Below, in pieces: positions 44,746-53,847 of a stretch of 64,000 nt of DNA (position 1 is its first letter; the number at the start of each line of letters is the position of its first letter). Origin of the DNA: Pseudomonas sp. AKS31 (GTDB lineage Bacteria; Pseudomonadota; Gammaproteobacteria; Pseudomonadales; Pseudomonadaceae); the NCBI RefSeq assembly GCF_023634765.1, contig NZ_JAMLFX010000002.1, forward strand, positions 631,853 through 695,852, written 5' to 3'. A program made the position numbers and the translations under genes. The notes below the pieces were generated by a model that ran no database searches, had not been told where the DNA came from, and saw only the letters and a list, made by a program, of their open reading frames with translations.

Positions 44746-46098
44746 ATGAATAACCGCCGATTCGCAAGAACCGCTGGCTGGCTGGCAGTGCCGTGCCTGG
44801 TCGCGGCAGGCCTGCTGGCCTGGTATGTCACCCGCGAGCCCGTCTCGCGCCTGGAAAACCATCAGATCGCCGTGGCCGACATCAACCCGGCGCTGGTCAC
44901 CCGTGGCGAATACGTCGCCCGGCTCAGCGATTGCGTCGCCTGCCACAGTGTGCCGGGCGGCGCGCCGTTCGCCGGCGGCCTGGAAATGGCCACGCCGCTG
45001 GGCGCGATCCACGCGACCAATATCACCCCGGACACGGAAACCGGCATCGGCCACTACAGCCTCGCGGACTTCGACCGAGCGGTGCGCCACGGCGTGGCGC
45101 CGGACAGTCGCCGTCTGTATCCGGCGATGCCCTACCCGTCCTACGCCAAGCTCAGTGATGACGATGTGCGGGCGCTGTATGCGTTCTTCATGAAAGGCGT
45201 GGCGCCGGTCAAACAGGCGAATATTCCGGGTTCGATTCCGTTTCCGCTGAACCTGCGCTGGCCGATTGCGCTGTGGAACGGCGTGTTTGTCGACGCCGAG
45301 CCTTATGCGGCCAAACCTTCGCAGGATGAACAGTGGAACCGTGGCGCTTACCTCGTTCAAGGCGCCGGGCACTGCGGCAGTTGCCACACGCCGCGCGGGC
45401 TGGCGTTCAACGAGAAGGCACTGGATGAGGCCGGTAAGCCGTACCTCGCCGGCGCCTTGCTCGATGGCTGGTATGCACCGAGCCTGCGTGATGATCACAA
45501 CACCGGGCTGGGCCGCTGGAGCGAACCGGAAATCGTGCAGTTCCTCAAGACCGGGCGCAATCAACACGCGGTGGTCTACGGCTCGATGACCGAGGCGTTC
45601 AACAACTCCACGCAGTTCATGACCGATGAGGATCTGGCCGCGATTGCCCACTACCTGAAGTCGCTTCCCGGGGATCGCGAACGGGATGGCGCGCCTTGGC
45701 AGTATCAAGCGGTATCCGCAGCGGAACGTCTGGACTCGCCCGGTGCTCATACTTACGTCACGCGCTGTGCTTCGTGCCACGGTCTGGACGGCAAGGGCCA
45801 GTCCGAATGGATGCCGCCGCTGGCCGGCGCGACCTCGGCATTGGCCAAGGAAAGCGCCTCGGCGATCAACATCACCCTCAACGGTTCGCAACGTGTGGTG
45901 GCGGCCGGTGTGCCGGATGCCTATCGCATGCCGGCCTTCCGTGAGCAGTTGTCGGATCAGCAGATCGCCGACGTGCTGACCTTCATGCGCAGCACTTGGG
46001 GCAATCAGGGCGGTGCGGTGGATGCGCAGACGGTGGGCAAGTTGCGTGAACACACTGATCCGGCCAGCAGCAGCCCGATCATTTTGCAGATGCGCTAA
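44746..46098 (+). CDS. Triheme cytochrome c of the second molybdenum hydroxylase
   Basis: 450 residues. ATG 44746 follows CCGGAGCGTCC. N-terminal signal or anchor (AGWLAVPCLVAAGLLAWYV), then three heme sites: CVACH, CGSCH and CASCH. NITPDTETGIGHYSLADF after the first site is characteristic of the alcohol/aldehyde dehydrogenase cytochrome subunits. It is the third gene of the operon and is followed after 12 bases by xdhC. It links the Mo enzyme to the respiratory chain. Confidence 0.88.
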   Translation: MNNRRFARTAGWLAVPCLVAAGLLAWYVTREPVSRLENHQIAVADINPALVTRGEYVARLSDCVACHSVPGGAPFAGGLEMATPLGAIHATNITPDTETGIGHYSLADFDRAVRHGVAPDSRRLYPAMPYPSYAKLSDDDVRALYAFFMKGVAPVKQANIPGSIPFPLNLRWPIALWNGVFVDAEPYAAKPSQDEQWNRGAYLVQGAGHCGSCHTPRGLAFNEKALDEAGKPYLAGALLDGWYAPSLRDDHNTGLGRWSEPEIVQFLKTGRNQHAVVYGSMTEAFNNSTQFMTDEDLAAIAHYLKSLPGDRERDGAPWQYQAVSAAERLDSPGAHTYVTRCASCHGLDGKGQSEWMPPLAGATSALAKESASAINITLNGSQRVVAAGVPDAYRMPAFREQLSDQQIADVLTFMRSTWGNQGGAVDAQTVGKLREHTDPASSSPIILQMR

Positions 46099-46110
46099 GA
46101 GGATATTTTG

Positions 46111-47115
46111 ATGGAAAGCATCGACTTGCTGGTCCTGCGCACGGCGCGGGACTGGCTTGCCGCTGGCGAGCGTGTGTTGCTCGCCACGGTGGCGCGCACC
46201 TGGGGTTCTTCACCACGGCCGACGGGTTCGATGATGGCTTTGCGTGACGACGGTCGCGGAGTGGGCAGCGTGTCCGGCGGCTGCATCGAAGACGATCTGA
46301 TCCATCGCTACACCACGGCCCATGGCGGCCCCGCTTTTAGCGACGGCGCACCGCAAGTGGTGCGCTATGGCGTCAGCGCCGATGAGGCGCATCGCTTCGG
46401 CTTGCCGTGCGGTGGCACGCTTGAGCTGATCCTTGAGTTCAACCCGGCGTGGCAGTCACTTGATGAACTGCTGACGCAACTGGACGCCGGGCAACTGGTT
46501 CGTCGTCGCCTGACGCTGGAGTCCGGTCGGGTCATGCTTGAACCGACCGCGACGCCGGAACAGTTCAACTTCGACGGCGCGCAGATGCTCAACACCTTGG
46601 GGCCGGGCTATCGAATGCTGATGATCGGTGCCGGTGCGCTGGCCGAGTATCTGGCGACCATGGCCTTGTTCAACGGTTTCAGGGTGGCGGTGTGCGATCC
46701 GCGTCCCGAGTACATCGAGACTTGGGCGGTGAATGGCGTGGAGCGCATCGTCGGCATGCCGGACGACGTGGTCCGCGACTTCGCGGTGGATCTGCGCACC
46801 TGCATCGTCGCTTTGAGCCATGACCCCAAACTTGACGATCTGGCCTTGCTCGAAGCGCTGCACAGCCCGGCGTTCTATATTGGCGCCATCGGCTCGCGAC
46901 GCAACAGCCAGTTGCGCCGCGAACGCCTGATCGAGCATTTTGGTGAGACCGAGGCGTCGCTTGAGCGCCTGCACGGGCCGATCGGCCTGTACATTGGCAG
47001 CAAGACGCCTGCGGAAATCGCCGTTAGCGTGATGGCCGAGATTCTTGCCGCCAAAAATGGCGCAAGCCTGCCGCAAGCGTTTTCAATTGCGAGGGCCAAA
47101 GCGCTCGCGGAATGA
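46111..47115 (+). CDS. XdhC family molybdenum cofactor chaperone
   Basis: 334 residues from ATG 46111, with AGAGGA seven bases before it. N-terminal XdhC/CoxI part: TWGSSPRPTGSMMAL and SVSGGCIEDDLIH with the conserved Cys. C-terminal Rossmann part: MLMIGAGALAEYLATMA and FYIGAIGSRRN. XdhC proteins bind, sulfurate and insert molybdenum cofactor into xanthine-oxidase-family enzymes. It is last in the second Mo hydroxylase operon and could also serve the enzyme at 19.5-21.7 kb, whose operon lacks one. Confidence 0.9.
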   Translation: MESIDLLVLRTARDWLAAGERVLLATVARTWGSSPRPTGSMMALRDDGRGVGSVSGGCIEDDLIHRYTTAHGGPAFSDGAPQVVRYGVSADEAHRFGLPCGGTLELILEFNPAWQSLDELLTQLDAGQLVRRRLTLESGRVMLEPTATPEQFNFDGAQMLNTLGPGYRMLMIGAGALAEYLATMALFNGFRVAVCDPRPEYIETWAVNGVERIVGMPDDVVRDFAVDLRTCIVALSHDPKLDDLALLEALHSPAFYIGAIGSRRNSQLRRERLIEHFGETEASLERLHGPIGLYIGSKTPAEIAVSVMAEILAAKNGASLPQAFSIARAKALAE

Positions 47116-47282
47116 GCTGTGCTTCTACTCTGCGTCGGCGTTATCGGCCGGCAACGAAGCGACGTGGTGTTGAACAGCCTCGGCGCCGATGTCCTGGAGA
47201 AGACACGGCGTTCTTCGACAGGTCATAGAACCCCTCCCGGCAAGAAGGGTCTGCTCTCTTATAACCTCTCAGGAATACCCCC

Positions 47283-48095
47283 ATGTCCGCGCAACGCAAC
47301 CTCGTCCTCCTCGCTCGGGGAGGCTATGCCGCCCGAGGAATGCTGTATCTGATCATCGGTATCTTTGCGTTGCTGGCAGCCCAGGATTCGACTAAACCGA
47401 AGGACAGCCACAAGAGTCTGGAAGCCTTGTTAGGCCAGCCATTCGGCTATTTTCTGGTTGGACTTGTCGTGGCGGGACTGCTCGCATTTGCCGCTTGGCG
47501 TGTCCTGCAGGCAACGCGTGATGTCGATCATCACGGCACAAAACTCAAAGGTCTGGTGATCCGCACAGGGTTGTTTGTGGGAGGTCTGGTCAACGGTGCT
47601 CTGGCGTTCTTTGCATTGGGCCTGCTCATCAGCGGGATTAAAAGCTCGGGCAATTCCGCAGGACAAACCAAAGACTGGCTGGCGCATCTTTTGTCCTGGG
47701 AACACTCGAACTGGCTGGTGTACCTGATCGCCCTCGTTCCACTTGGCGTGGGCATTGCACACATCATCAAGGGCTGGAAAGCCTCGTTCGAGAAGTATTT
47801 CGAGGCTGACGAAGAGGTCATGCGCTACGTCCGCCCGGTCTCGCGGTTTGGCCTGATCGCGCGTGGCGTGGTGTTTATCGAGATTGCATTGCTGCTGGCA
47901 ATCAGCGGTTCCACCTATCAGGCCATGGATCCACCGGGTATGAAGGAAGCACTCGATGCGCTGCAGAATCTGCCAGCCGGCTGGCTGATTTTGATGGTGA
48001 TGGCGTTGGGACTGATTGCCTTCTCGGCCTACAGTTTGTCGGAAGCGTTCTGGCGCAAGATCAACATGGATGTGCCGGGAGTGGCGAGAACGTAG
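47283..48095 (+). CDS. DUF1206 membrane protein
   Basis: 270 residues, about six membrane segments arranged as three repeats of two, each opening with an aromatic/Arg pattern (LARGGYAARGMLYLIIGIFA, GLVIRTGLFVGGLVNGALAF, FGLIARGVVFIEIALLLAIS). That is the DUF1206 family. Function unknown; often seen near stress genes. The start ATG 47283 lies within a run of C's, with CAGGAATA upstream. A bestrophin-type gene begins 102 bases later (48198) on the same strand. Confidence 0.8.
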   Translation: MSAQRNLVLLARGGYAARGMLYLIIGIFALLAAQDSTKPKDSHKSLEALLGQPFGYFLVGLVVAGLLAFAAWRVLQATRDVDHHGTKLKGLVIRTGLFVGGLVNGALAFFALGLLISGIKSSGNSAGQTKDWLAHLLSWEHSNWLVYLIALVPLGVGIAHIIKGWKASFEKYFEADEEVMRYVRPVSRFGLIARGVVFIEIALLLAISGSTYQAMDPPGMKEALDALQNLPAGWLILMVMALGLIAFSAYSLSEAFWRKINMDVPGVART

Positions 48096-48197
48096 GGTGT
48101 AAATGAGGTGGTCAAGTACCACGGCCCGAACCTTTCCCCCGAAAACACCGTCCGAGCTAACGCGTTAACGCTTACCGCTCACCTCGAGGTTTTCCGT

Positions 48198-49100
48198 TTG
48201 AAAGCTGCCATCGTCAGAAAATACCGTTTGATCATCAAGACTCTGGGCTATGTCGGCTGGGCGTTGTTCTGGCTGCTGCTCTGGGACATCGCCGTCACCG
48301 TCGACTTCATGCTGTTCCTCAACGCTAAGCTGAATCTGCCATTGATGCCCCTGACGTTATTGGGTTCGGCATTGATCGTGCTGATCAGTTTCCGCAACAG
48401 CAGCGCTTACAACCGCTGGTGGGAAGCGCGGACGCTGTGGGGTTCGATGATCAACAACTCACGCAGCTTCGCCCGGCAGGTGCTGACGCTGCTGGATGAC
48501 ACCGGCAGCGAGGTCAATCCGGTCAAGTCGACCCTTCTGCGTCGTCACGTCGCCTATGTGAACTGTCTGGCGGCCCATCTGCAAGGCCAGCCTTGTCCCG
48601 AGGAAGTGCGAGCGTTTATTCCCGCCGATGAGTTCGCCCGCAGTGGCACCACCAATAACTTTGCCAACGATATCCTCACCGGCTCGGCGACGTTGCTCGC
48701 ACGGGAATACAAGGCCGGGCGCCTGGACAGCATTCGCCTGGCGCGGCTGGAATCGACTCTGGTGGACCTGTCCAACAGCCAGGGCGGCATGGAGCGGATT
48801 GCAAATACGCCGCTGCCTTACCCTTATGTGTATTTTCCGCGGCTGTTTATTTCGCTGTTCTGCCTGATTGTGCCGGTCGGTCTGGTGGAGTCCTTGGGCT
48901 GGTTCACGCCGCTGGCCTCGACCGTCGTCGGTTTTATGCTGCTGGCCATCGAACGCATCGGCACGGATCTGCAAAGTCCGTTTCGCCACAGCGAACACCA
49001 GATTCAAATGGAAGCGCTGTGCGAAACCATCGAGAAGAACCTGCAGTCGATGCAGCGTGATTCCTTGGGTGACGTGCGCAGGCTTGAAGAGAACGCTTGA
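48198..49100 (+). CDS. Bestrophin-family anion channel protein
   Basis: 300 residues from TTG 48198, which has GAGG at 48186-48189; the open frame extends to GTG 48108 without support. It has the RFP-TM/bestrophin fold of E. coli YneE: LISFRNSSAYNRWWEARTLW near residue 65, IANTPLPYPYVYFPRLFISL and a final ATERIG-like LAIERIGTDLQSPF region. Bacterial homologues form pentameric channels in the inner membrane. A strong terminator follows at 49233-49259. Confidence 0.82.
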   Translation: MKAAIVRKYRLIIKTLGYVGWALFWLLLWDIAVTVDFMLFLNAKLNLPLMPLTLLGSALIVLISFRNSSAYNRWWEARTLWGSMINNSRSFARQVLTLLDDTGSEVNPVKSTLLRRHVAYVNCLAAHLQGQPCPEEVRAFIPADEFARSGTTNNFANDILTGSATLLAREYKAGRLDSIRLARLESTLVDLSNSQGGMERIANTPLPYPYVYFPRLFISLFCLIVPVGLVESLGWFTPLASTVVGFMLLAIERIGTDLQSPFRHSEHQIQMEALCETIEKNLQSMQRDSLGDVRRLEENA

Positions 49101-49232
49101 GATGCCGGAATCGGCAATCTGACGGCTCCGGAATCGATCAGGACGCTTGCCCACCATCGTCGTAGTTTCCCACCGCGCTTGCGCTTGTCCCGGAGCGCTC
49201 GCGGTCCCCTCTCTGTCCTCCGCCATTTGCGC

Positions 49233-49259
49233 AACCTCACATTTTTGCGATGTGAGGTT
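49233..49259 (+). terminator. Terminator after the bestrophin gene
   Basis: Ten-base perfect arms AACCTCACAT and ATGTGAGGTT around TTTTGCG, followed by further T's. It lies 133 bases after the bestrophin stop codon. Confidence 0.8.
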
Positions 49260-49407
49260 TTCGCATCTGCATAAAAAAGATTGCCGACTCATTGTCAGGT
49301 GATTTTTTTCAGCCTATCTTCAATAATACCTATACAAAGCACTTCATTGCGTACAACTCTTTCGCTATGGATTGGCTTCACGCACAGCACCACCGCGAGC
49401 ACCTTGA
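49260..49407 (+). promoter_or_regulatory. Promoter region of folE
   Basis: The rest of the 307-base gap from 49101 holds no gene. TTGTCA (49292-49297) and TATCTT (49315-49320) with a 17-base spacer make a plausible sigma-70 promoter about 88 bases before folE. The stretch 49301-49365 is AT-rich. I see no clear Zur-type palindrome. Confidence 0.35.
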
Positions 49408-49965
49408 ATGAACCCATTATTAGCCAGTCATTACCGTGAAATTCTCGTCGGCGTCGGTGAAAACCCCGAGCGCGAGGGTCTGTTGGACACGCCCAAGCGC
49501 GCCGCCAAAGCGATGCAGTATCTGTGCAATGGCTACACGATGAGCCTGGAAGACGTCACCAACGGTGCCCTGTTCGAATCGCAGAGCGATGAAATGGTGA
49601 TCGTCAGCGACATTGAGCTGTATTCCCTCTGCGAGCACCACATGCTGCCCTTTATCGGCAAGGCGCATGTGGCGTACATCCCCACCGGCAGGGTGCTGGG
49701 GCTGTCGAAGGTCGCGCGGGTGGTGGACATGTTCGCCCGTCGCCTGCAGATCCAGGAAAACCTCACCCGGCAGATTGCCGAGGCCATCCAGCAGATCACC
49801 GATGCCGCCGGAGTGGCGGTGGTCATTGAAGCCAGGCACATGTGCATGATGATGCGCGGCGTAGAGAAGCAGAATTCGGTCATGACCTCCTCCGTGATGC
49901 TGGGCGCCTTCCGTGACAGCTCGACGACGCGGCAAGAGTTTCTGCAACTGATCGGACGCCGATAA
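49408..49965 (+). CDS. folE: GTP cyclohydrolase I
   Basis: 185 residues. Zinc ligands in LCEHHMLPF (Cys, His) and in HMCMMMRGV (Cys); the [18 protein letters not shown] and [18 protein letters not shown] stretches bind GTP and form the toroid. It makes dihydroneopterin triphosphate from GTP for folate or monapterin. Pseudomonads usually carry more than one folE. This one is followed by a lipoprotein, an SDR and a DUF6482 gene, a context suggesting the pterin side route rather than core folate synthesis. Confidence 0.93.
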   Translation: MNPLLASHYREILVGVGENPEREGLLDTPKRAAKAMQYLCNGYTMSLEDVTNGALFESQSDEMVIVSDIELYSLCEHHMLPFIGKAHVAYIPTGRVLGLSKVARVVDMFARRLQIQENLTRQIAEAIQQITDAAGVAVVIEARHMCMMMRGVEKQNSVMTSSVMLGAFRDSSTTRQEFLQLIGRR

Positions 49966-50043
49966 AGCTATACAGCACCTATTCACTGTACAAGCCAATA
50001 ACTGGACATTTCACATCACCTGTGTGCTTCAGGGAGTAAGGCC

Positions 50044-50586
50044 ATGACCCGATTTCTGCTGTTACTGGCACTGGTACTCAGCATCGCAAGCTGCGGCAGT
50101 GTCGATGTCGCTCGTTATGCCGATCAGCAACCGGCCCTCGACCTGCAGCGCTTTTTCAGCCAGCCCGTCAAAGCCTGGGGGATGTTTCAGAAGCGCAGCG
50201 GTGAGGTGGTCAAGCGTTTCGAGGTCGACATCGTCAGCCGGCGTGAGGGCAACAATCTGATTCTCGACGAGCGCTTCCTGTACAGCGATGGCACCCGCCA
50301 GCGCCGCGTCTGGACCCTCACGCCCGAAGGCCAAGGCCGCTGGAGCGGTCGCGCGGCTGACGTGGTGGGTGTCGCCGAGGGTCAGGTCGCTGGCAACGCA
50401 TTGCACTGGCGTTATCGCCTGAACCTGCCGGTCGACGACTCGACCTACGAAATGAGCATGGACGACTGGATGTACTTGATGGACGAGGACACGCTGATCA
50501 ACCGCACCAGCATGTCCAAATTCGGGGTAGAGGTTGGCCAGGTGACGTTGTTCTTCCGTCGCCAGGCTGCCGGAGTCAACGAATGA
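50044..50586 (+). CDS. DUF3833 lipoprotein
   Basis: 180 residues with a lipoprotein signal: LLALVLSIASC, Cys17 being the lipid-modified residue. The mature part, beginning GSVDVARYADQQPALDLQRF, carries KRSGEVVKRFEVDI and FLYSDGTRQRRVWTL, characteristic of DUF3833. Function unknown; presumably attached to a membrane facing the periplasm. The SDR gene overlaps its stop by ATGA, so these two are translationally coupled. Confidence 0.85.
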   Translation: MTRFLLLLALVLSIASCGSVDVARYADQQPALDLQRFFSQPVKAWGMFQKRSGEVVKRFEVDIVSRREGNNLILDERFLYSDGTRQRRVWTLTPEGQGRWSGRAADVVGVAEGQVAGNALHWRYRLNLPVDDSTYEMSMDDWMYLMDEDTLINRTSMSKFGVEVGQVTLFFRRQAAGVNE

Positions 50587-51293
50587 ACCGCGCATTGACC
50601 CTGGCCTCGCTCGGCGACGGTTATCGCGCGCTGGTGATCGGCGCCAGTGGCGCCCTCGGCACAGCCTTTTGCGAACTGTTGAAACAGGATCCGCGCTGTG
50701 CCGGGGTGCGCGCGCTGGGGCGCCGTACCCTCCCCGCGCTGGATCTTGAGCGGCCAGAAACCATAGCCAGCGCCGCCGCCGAACTGGCAAGCGAAGCGCC
50801 GTATCAACTGATCATCCACGCGGCCGGGCTGCTCCATCGTGAGGGGATCAAGCCGGAAAAAAGCTTCAACGCGATCGAACCGGAAGCGCTGCAAGCCGTG
50901 TTTCAAGTGAACACGCTGGGGCCGGCATTGGTGTTGCGTCATTTTCTGCCGCTGCTCGACCCTCGGGGGGCGATGGCAATGCTGTCGGCCAAGGTCGGGA
51001 GCATCGGCGACAACCGTTTGGGTGGCTGGTACACCTATCGCGCCTCCAAGGCTGCGCTGAACATGCTGATCAAGACCGCCGCCATCGAACTGGCACGCAC
51101 GCGCCCGCAGAGCCGCTTGCTCAGTCTGCACCCGGGCACGGTGGTGTCGGGCTTGTCGCAACCTTTTCGCGGCGCCTCCAGCGCCCGTCCGGCAGACGTT
51201 GCCGCCGACCAGTTACTGACCTTGATTGACCAGTTGACGCCGGCCGACAGCGGCCATTTCTTTGCCTACGATGGAGAACGCCTACCCTGGTAG
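50583..51293 (+). CDS. SDR family oxidoreductase
   Basis: 236 residues, classical short-chain dehydrogenase/reductase. NADP-binding ALVIGASGALGTAF near residue 20, active-site YRASKAALNMLIKTAAIEL (Tyr and Lys) around residue 155. It starts in ATGA overlap with the DUF3833 gene. In a folE operon such a protein could reduce a pterin, as FolM does, but the sequence does not carry a FolM-defining motif that I know. It could equally act on a carbonyl compound. Confidence 0.82.
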   Translation: MNRALTLASLGDGYRALVIGASGALGTAFCELLKQDPRCAGVRALGRRTLPALDLERPETIASAAAELASEAPYQLIIHAAGLLHREGIKPEKSFNAIEPEALQAVFQVNTLGPALVLRHFLPLLDPRGAMAMLSAKVGSIGDNRLGGWYTYRASKAALNMLIKTAAIELARTRPQSRLLSLHPGTVVSGLSQPFRGASSARPADVAADQLLTLIDQLTPADSGHFFAYDGERLPW

Positions 51294-51307
51294 GCAAGGA
51301 GTGAAGC

Positions 51308-51613
51308 ATGAACCTGCAAACCCTTACCGAACGTGCGGCCAACAGCGAAATACGCGAACTCGAACTGCTGTCGCTCGAAGGTGGTTTTTATCTGGCGCGG
51401 ATCCGCCTGGATCACGGCCAGTTCACCCTGCTGGATGATGCGGCCAAGCCGATGCACCTGCGCTCGATCACCCACCTGCGTGACTTGCTGCAGACCGTAC
51501 CGGCGTTTCCGTGCGTGCTGGTGCAGCAATGCGTTCACGATGAAATGTGCGGCCGCGACACAGGCCCGGTCGAAGAGCTGCGCATTCCGTTTTCGCTCAC
51601 CACGCCTGCATGA
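51308..51613 (+). CDS. DUF6482 family protein
   Basis: 101 residues, soluble, with AAGGAG about seven bases before ATG 51308. Pattern LELLSLEGGFYLARIRL followed by LRSITHLRDLL and VQQCVHDEMCG; this small family is common in Pseudomonas and has no known function. It is the last gene of the folE run and its stop is 23 bases from the convergent epimerase gene. Confidence 0.7.
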   Translation: MNLQTLTERAANSEIRELELLSLEGGFYLARIRLDHGQFTLLDDAAKPMHLRSITHLRDLLQTVPAFPCVLVQQCVHDEMCGRDTGPVEELRIPFSLTTPA

Positions 51614-51635
51614 GTCGGACCAGGCCCGGCTTCAT

Positions 51636-52604
51636 TCAATCCAGGCAACCCAGACCTGCCAGCGTTACTTCGACAGCCTCATCCAGCGGCGTGTGCGGCT
51701 CACCTCCCAATGTCGCCTGCAAGCGTGCGCCGCTCAAACGCACCGGCTCGTTCCACAGGTAGCGCATCTCCTGCATTTCGCGAAAGGTTTCGACAACGGG
51801 TGACAGCATGTTGATCAACCACCACGGGAAGGCTTTGATCTTCGGTGCCTTGCCGCTGCGTTTTGCGACAACGCGGCGGATGGCTTCGGCCATTTGCCGA
51901 CCGTCCGCATCCCAATGACCCGCCATATGAAAGGTCGCAAAGGGATCAAGGGTCTGGCGACGCTCCAGCAGTTGCACCATGGTGTTGGCGACATCGGGCA
52001 AATAGGCCCACTGGTTGCCGATGCCCTTGGCGCTTGGCAGGAGCACGCGGGCCACCGCCCTGCCCGGTTTGATCAAGCCTTGGGAAAACCAGTTATTGCC
52101 CGGTACCGGCCCGAAAAAATTGCCGGCGCGCACAATGATCACGCGGCAGCCTTGAGTGCTGGCGTCGCCCAGTCGTCGCTCAAGTTCCACTCGCAAGGCG
52201 CCTTTGCGGGTTAACGGTTGTTGGGGCGAATCCTCGTGCAGCAGTGGAAAGGCATCCGGCCCGTAGTTGTAAACAGTGCCCGGCAGGACAATCGTCGCGC
52301 CTTGCGCAATGGCGGCGGCGATGGTGTTGTCGAGCATGGGCAACACCTGCTGGTCCCAGCCACGATACCCCGGCGGATTGACCGCATGGACGATGGCCGA
52401 GCATCCCTGCGCAGCGGCCATGACCTGCTGACGATTCATCGCGTCACCGTCGAACCAAGTGATGCCTTCCGCCCCTTGGTTTTGCGGGCGGCCACCGCGA
52501 CGCAATGCACATACTTCCCAACCGGATTCGCGCAACTGGCGCGCCACCTCACCGCCAATGCCACCGGTTGCACCCAGAACCAAAACGCGCCGATTTGTGA
52601 TCAT
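51636..52604 (-). CDS. NAD(P)-dependent epimerase/dehydratase-like protein
   Basis: 322 residues, start ATG 52604 with GAGGGCGG upstream; the frame runs 16 residues further without a ribosome site. Atypical/extended SDR: VLVLGATGGIGGEVARQL at the N-terminus binds the nucleotide, and VYNYGPDAFPLLHEDSPQQP plus VIIVRAGNFFGPVPG lie in the extended SDR core; the usual YxxxK motif is not obvious. Probably a reductase of unknown substrate. Divergent from a LysR gene across 92 bases, which likely controls it. Confidence 0.78.
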   Translation of the reverse strand: MITNRRVLVLGATGGIGGEVARQLRESGWEVCALRRGGRPQNQGAEGITWFDGDAMNRQQVMAAAQGCSAIVHAVNPPGYRGWDQQVLPMLDNTIAAAIAQGATIVLPGTVYNYGPDAFPLLHEDSPQQPLTRKGALRVELERRLGDASTQGCRVIIVRAGNFFGPVPGNNWFSQGLIKPGRAVARVLLPSAKGIGNQWAYLPDVANTMVQLLERRQTLDPFATFHMAGHWDADGRQMAEAIRRVVAKRSGKAPKIKAFPWWLINMLSPVVETFREMQEMRYLWNEPVRLSGARLQATLGGEPHTPLDEAVEVTLAGLGCLD

Positions 52605-52696
52605 GTTACCGCCCTCTCGATGGAATGAGAGAAGTCTGAAGGCGCTCGTCACTCAATGAAATTGCCTAATTTCGGCGACCCGCTATACATTTATGC

Positions 52697-53584
52697 ATGG
52701 ACAATAACATTAGCTGGGAACTGTACCGCTCCTACCTGAGCGTGCTGCAGGAAGGATCATTGTCGGCCGCCGCGCGGGCACTGGGTGTTGCCCAGCCCAC
52801 GGTCGGGCGCCACATCGATACGCTTGAGCAGCAACTGGGCGTGAGCCTGTTTACTCGCTCACAACAAGGCCTGTTGGCGACAGAAGCCGCGCTGGCACTC
52901 AAGCCTTTCGCCGAAGCCATGCGCGCCAATGCCGCTGCACTGTTGCGCGCCGCCGAGGCGCAAGGGAGCGCGGTCAGAGGAACGGTGCGCATCAGCACCA
53001 GCGAGGTGGTCGGCGCGGAAGTGCTGCCCCCGATGATTGCCGGACTGCAAAGCCGCTACCCGGAACTGAGGGTGGAGCTGGTGCTGACCAATCGCGTGCA
53101 AGACCTGTTGCATCGTGAGGCCGATATCGCCGTGCGCATGGTCGCCCCCGAACAGGGTTCGCTCATTGCCCGACGGATCGGCGACATCGAACTGGGCCTG
53201 CATGCCCACCGCCGCTACCTCGATGCGTGCGGCACACCGCAGACACTGGAAGCACTCACCGATCACGCACTGATCGGGTTCGACCAGGAAACGCCCTTTC
53301 TGCGCAGCGCCAGGTACTGGTTGCCGCAATGGCGCCGCGAACACTTCACCTTGCGCACTGACAGCGATCTGGCCCAACTGGCGATGATCCGCGCTGGTGT
53401 GGGCATCGGCGTGTGCCAGGTGCGAGTGGCGCAACGTAACCCCGAACTGGTGCGCGTACTCGCCCAAGCCTTCAAACCCGGACTGACCACCTGGCTGACC
53501 ATGCACGAAGATTTACGCAGCAGCCCGCGCTGCAGAGTGACCTTCGAAGCCCTGCTCGCAGGGCTTGAGCAATATGTGGGCTAA
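52697..53584 (+). CDS. LysR family transcriptional regulator
   Basis: 295 residues. Helix-turn-helix SAAARALGVAQPTVGRHIDTLE, effector domain from about residue 94 (GTVRISTSEVVGAEVLPPMI). It lies divergent to the epimerase-like gene and is the likely regulator. The 263 bases after its stop hold the gcd promoter region. Confidence 0.87.
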   Translation: MDNNISWELYRSYLSVLQEGSLSAAARALGVAQPTVGRHIDTLEQQLGVSLFTRSQQGLLATEAALALKPFAEAMRANAAALLRAAEAQGSAVRGTVRISTSEVVGAEVLPPMIAGLQSRYPELRVELVLTNRVQDLLHREADIAVRMVAPEQGSLIARRIGDIELGLHAHRRYLDACGTPQTLEALTDHALIGFDQETPFLRSARYWLPQWRREHFTLRTDSDLAQLAMIRAGVGIGVCQVRVAQRNPELVRVLAQAFKPGLTTWLTMHEDLRSSPRCRVTFEALLAGLEQYVG

Positions 53585-53794
53585 GCTGGTTTTACTGCCG
53601 TGTGTCGGCTGATCTTTAAGGCCAGGCTGAACACGGCACAACGGAAGAGCTGTCATAACCGGCATTTTTTCTGACACAAACTCGTTTTTTGCAGCCATTC
53701 AAAAGCTCCGCTGAACCCCATGAGAGTGCCTGTTAGGGCTCAGGCGCGTTATCAAAGAGCCAACAACGCTTTATTACTGAATTAGTGATTTAAC

Positions 53795-53818
53795 TAGGTA
53801 GTTACCTAACTATATAAT
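53795..53818 (+). promoter_or_regulatory. gcd promoter with palindromic operator inside the spacer
   Basis: A perfect -10 element TATAAT is at 53813-53818, 29 bases before the GTG start. The inverted repeat TAGGTA-GT-TACCTA (53795-53808) lies immediately before it, between the -10 and a weak -35 (about 53789-53794). Such placement is that of a repressor site. MarR or other winged-helix regulators bind palindromes of this length; no HexR- or PtxS-like site is seen here. Confidence 0.5.
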
Positions 53819-53847
53819 GCCCTCCTCATTTCAACGGGACATTCAAC

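Noticed and set aside
42473..46098. Xanthine dehydrogenase (XdhAB) as the identity of the second Mo operon
   Set aside because: There is no FAD domain or subunit, the large subunit has a Tat signal, and a triheme cytochrome follows; this fits periplasmic cytochrome-linked hydroxylases rather than xanthine dehydrogenase.
47119..47352. Small ORF between xdhC and the DUF1206 gene
   Set aside because: No ribosome site, overlaps the DUF1206 gene start and has no recognisable features.
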